Positions 5,107-6,146 of a stretch of 6,146 nt of DNA are shown here, in pieces. Origin of the DNA: an uncultured Caryophanales bacterium (GTDB lineage: Bacteria; Bacillota_I; Bacilli_A; RF39; UBA660); NCBI GenBank assembly GCA_946402785.1, contig CAMIXP010000081.1, positions 1 to 6,146 of the forward strand. The letters are read 5' to 3'. The notes beneath the pieces are model-generated. The model made no database searches. It had not been told where the DNA came from and saw nothing but the letters and a program-made list of their open reading frames with translations. The number at the start of each line of letters is the position of its first letter. The first letter of the stretch is position 1. A program made the position numbers and the translations under genes.

Positions 5107-6146
5107 ATGAAATATGATGTAATCATAATTGGGGCAGGACCTGCTGGGTTATTTAGTGCGTATGAATTAATTACGAAAAAACCTAAGTTAAAAGTTGCTT
5201 TACTAGATAAAGGAGCTTTTGTTAAAAACAGAGTTTGTCCTATGAATAAAAAAGGAGTTCCATGCCAAAACTGTAATCCTTGTGCTATTTTAGCGGGATA
5301 TGGTGGAGCTGGAACGTTTAGTGATGGAAAACTCAACTTCATCCCTAGACTTGGTAAAAGTGATTTGACGAAATATATGTCAGAATCGGAAGCATACAAA
5401 TTAATTGATGAGACAGAAGAAATCTTTAATCAATTTCATATGGATGCGGAAGTTTATCCTTCTAATATGGATGAAGCCCTTGAAATCCGAAAGAAAGTTG
5501 CGATTGCAGGAGCTAAGCTTTTAATCATTAAACAAAAACATTTGGGTAGTGATCATTTACCTGAATATATTGAAGGTATTTGTAAATACTTAGAGGATAG
5601 AGGAGTTACCTTAATTGAAAGAGCCGATGTTACGGATGTTTGTACCGAAAAAGCAGATAAACATACGGTTACCTATGTAACGGGTAAGAAAGAAACAACT
5701 TTAGAATGTAAGAACGTGATTGTTGCCCCTGGTAGAACAGGTGCTAAATGGATTCAAGAGTTAGCAGATAAATATAAGATTCCATATCTTTCTCAAAGTA
5801 TTGAAATTGGAGTTCGTGTAGAAGTTCGAAAAGATATTATGGAAGATATTACGAATGTTATTTATGATCCAACAATCTTTATTAAGACAGATACCTATGG
5901 AGATGAAATTCGTACATTCTGTACCAATCCAGGTGGATTTGTTGCGAAGGAAAACTACTATGGTTATATTTGCGTTAATGGTCATGCTTTGAAAGATGTT
6001 AAGAGTAACAATACGAACTTTGCTTTTATTTCCAAAGTTACTTTAACAGAACCTGTTACGAATACTAGATTATATGGAGAATCTATTGCGAAGATTGCCA
6101 ATGTATTAGGAGATGGAAAACCTATTATTCAATCTTTAAAAGATTT
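5107..6146 (+). CDS. FAD-dependent dehydrogenase, COG2509 type, 3'-partial
   Basis: The frame is open to the right edge, so 346 complete residues are seen; relatives are usually somewhat over 450, so the C-terminus is missing. The start MKYDVIIIGAGPAG is a Rossmann GxGxxG motif (Gly9, Gly11, Gly14) for FAD binding, with an acidic residue (Asp34, LLDKG) ending the second strand as expected for the adenosine ribose. Next comes a cluster of four cysteines, Cys44, Cys53, Cys56 and Cys59, followed by the glycine-rich AGYGGAGTFSDGKLN (63-77), a layout typical of the uncharacterised COG2509 dehydrogenases. The second FAD motif is VIVAPGRTG (204-212). Later conserved-looking parts are IEIGVRVEVR (232-241), RTFCTNPGGFV (269-279) and VNGHA (290-294). 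The protein looks cytosolic, with no signal peptide. The reaction and substrate are not known for the family, and the cysteines suggest an iron-sulfur or zinc site, which is inference. It diverges from the phosphoesterase gene across a 113-base spacer. Confidence 0.93.
   Translation, partial: MKYDVIIIGAGPAGLFSAYELITKKPKLKVALLDKGAFVKNRVCPMNKKGVPCQNCNPCAILAGYGGAGTFSDGKLNFIPRLGKSDLTKYMSESEAYKLIDETEEIFNQFHMDAEVYPSNMDEALEIRKKVAIAGAKLLIIKQKHLGSDHLPEYIEGICKYLEDRGVTLIERADVTDVCTEKADKHTVTYVTGKKETTLECKNVIVAPGRTGAKWIQELADKYKIPYLSQSIEIGVRVEVRKDIMEDITNVIYDPTIFIKTDTYGDEIRTFCTNPGGFVAKENYYGYICVNGHALKDVKSNNTNFAFISKVTLTEPVTNTRLYGESIAKIANVLGDGKPIIQSLKD

Noticed and set aside
5076..5985. Minus-strand open frames at 5076-5399 and 5761-5985.
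   Set aside because: Both are opposite the FAD-dehydrogenase gene, whose motifs are unmistakable; no start signals support them.

Overview
This AT-rich stretch (roughly one-third G+C by eye) looks like ordinary core chromosome of a low-GC Firmicute-type bacterium, possibly a gut-associated member of the Bacilli such as the Erysipelotrichales/Coprobacillaceae or a relative. That placement is an inference. It rests on base composition, strong Shine-Dalgarno sites of the GGAGG/GGTGA type, TAA at all four visible stops, a DXS with Firmicute-like sequence features, and an archaeal/eukaryote-like (type 3) prolyl-tRNA synthetase, a type scattered among Firmicutes and Mollicutes. Trp is read from TGG and no in-frame TGA is needed, so the standard bacterial code applies.

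Layout from left to right. (1) At about 2-571 (+) lies the end, or nearly all, of a protein I cannot assign, with a helical, probably coiled-coil N-terminus, closed by a strong terminator. (2) At 670-2529 (+) is dxs, encoding 1-deoxy-D-xylulose-5-phosphate synthase, entry enzyme of the MEP isoprenoid pathway. It has its own promoter and ends in a terminator. (3) At 2557-3993 (-) is proS, type 3 prolyl-tRNA synthetase, convergent with dxs and sharing one bidirectional hairpin terminator with it. (4) At 4073-4993 (-) is a membrane-anchored calcineurin-like phosphoesterase (YkuE/YaeI-like) in which the usual GNHD/E motif reads GDED. (5) Divergent from it, from 5107 and running off the right edge, is an FAD-dependent dehydrogenase of the COG2509 type with a four-cysteine cluster after the Rossmann motif.

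Every complete gene appears to be its own transcription unit. Each of the three minus-strand or divergent starts (proS, phosphoesterase, FAD dehydrogenase) is preceded by an extended -10 element of the form TATG-A-TAWRAT with no good -35 box. The phosphoesterase and FAD-dehydrogenase promoters predict very short leaders that begin almost at the ribosome binding site. The genes are not an evident pathway: isoprenoid precursor synthesis, tRNA charging, a surface phosphoesterase and a redox flavoprotein sit side by side as housekeeping neighbours.

I saw no mobile element, CRISPR array, tRNA/rRNA, riboswitch or defence-like cassette, and nothing that amounts to a new multi-gene system. The points most worth a second look are the altered metal-site motif of the phosphoesterase, the cysteine cluster of the flavoprotein, the unassigned first gene and the short-leader promoters.
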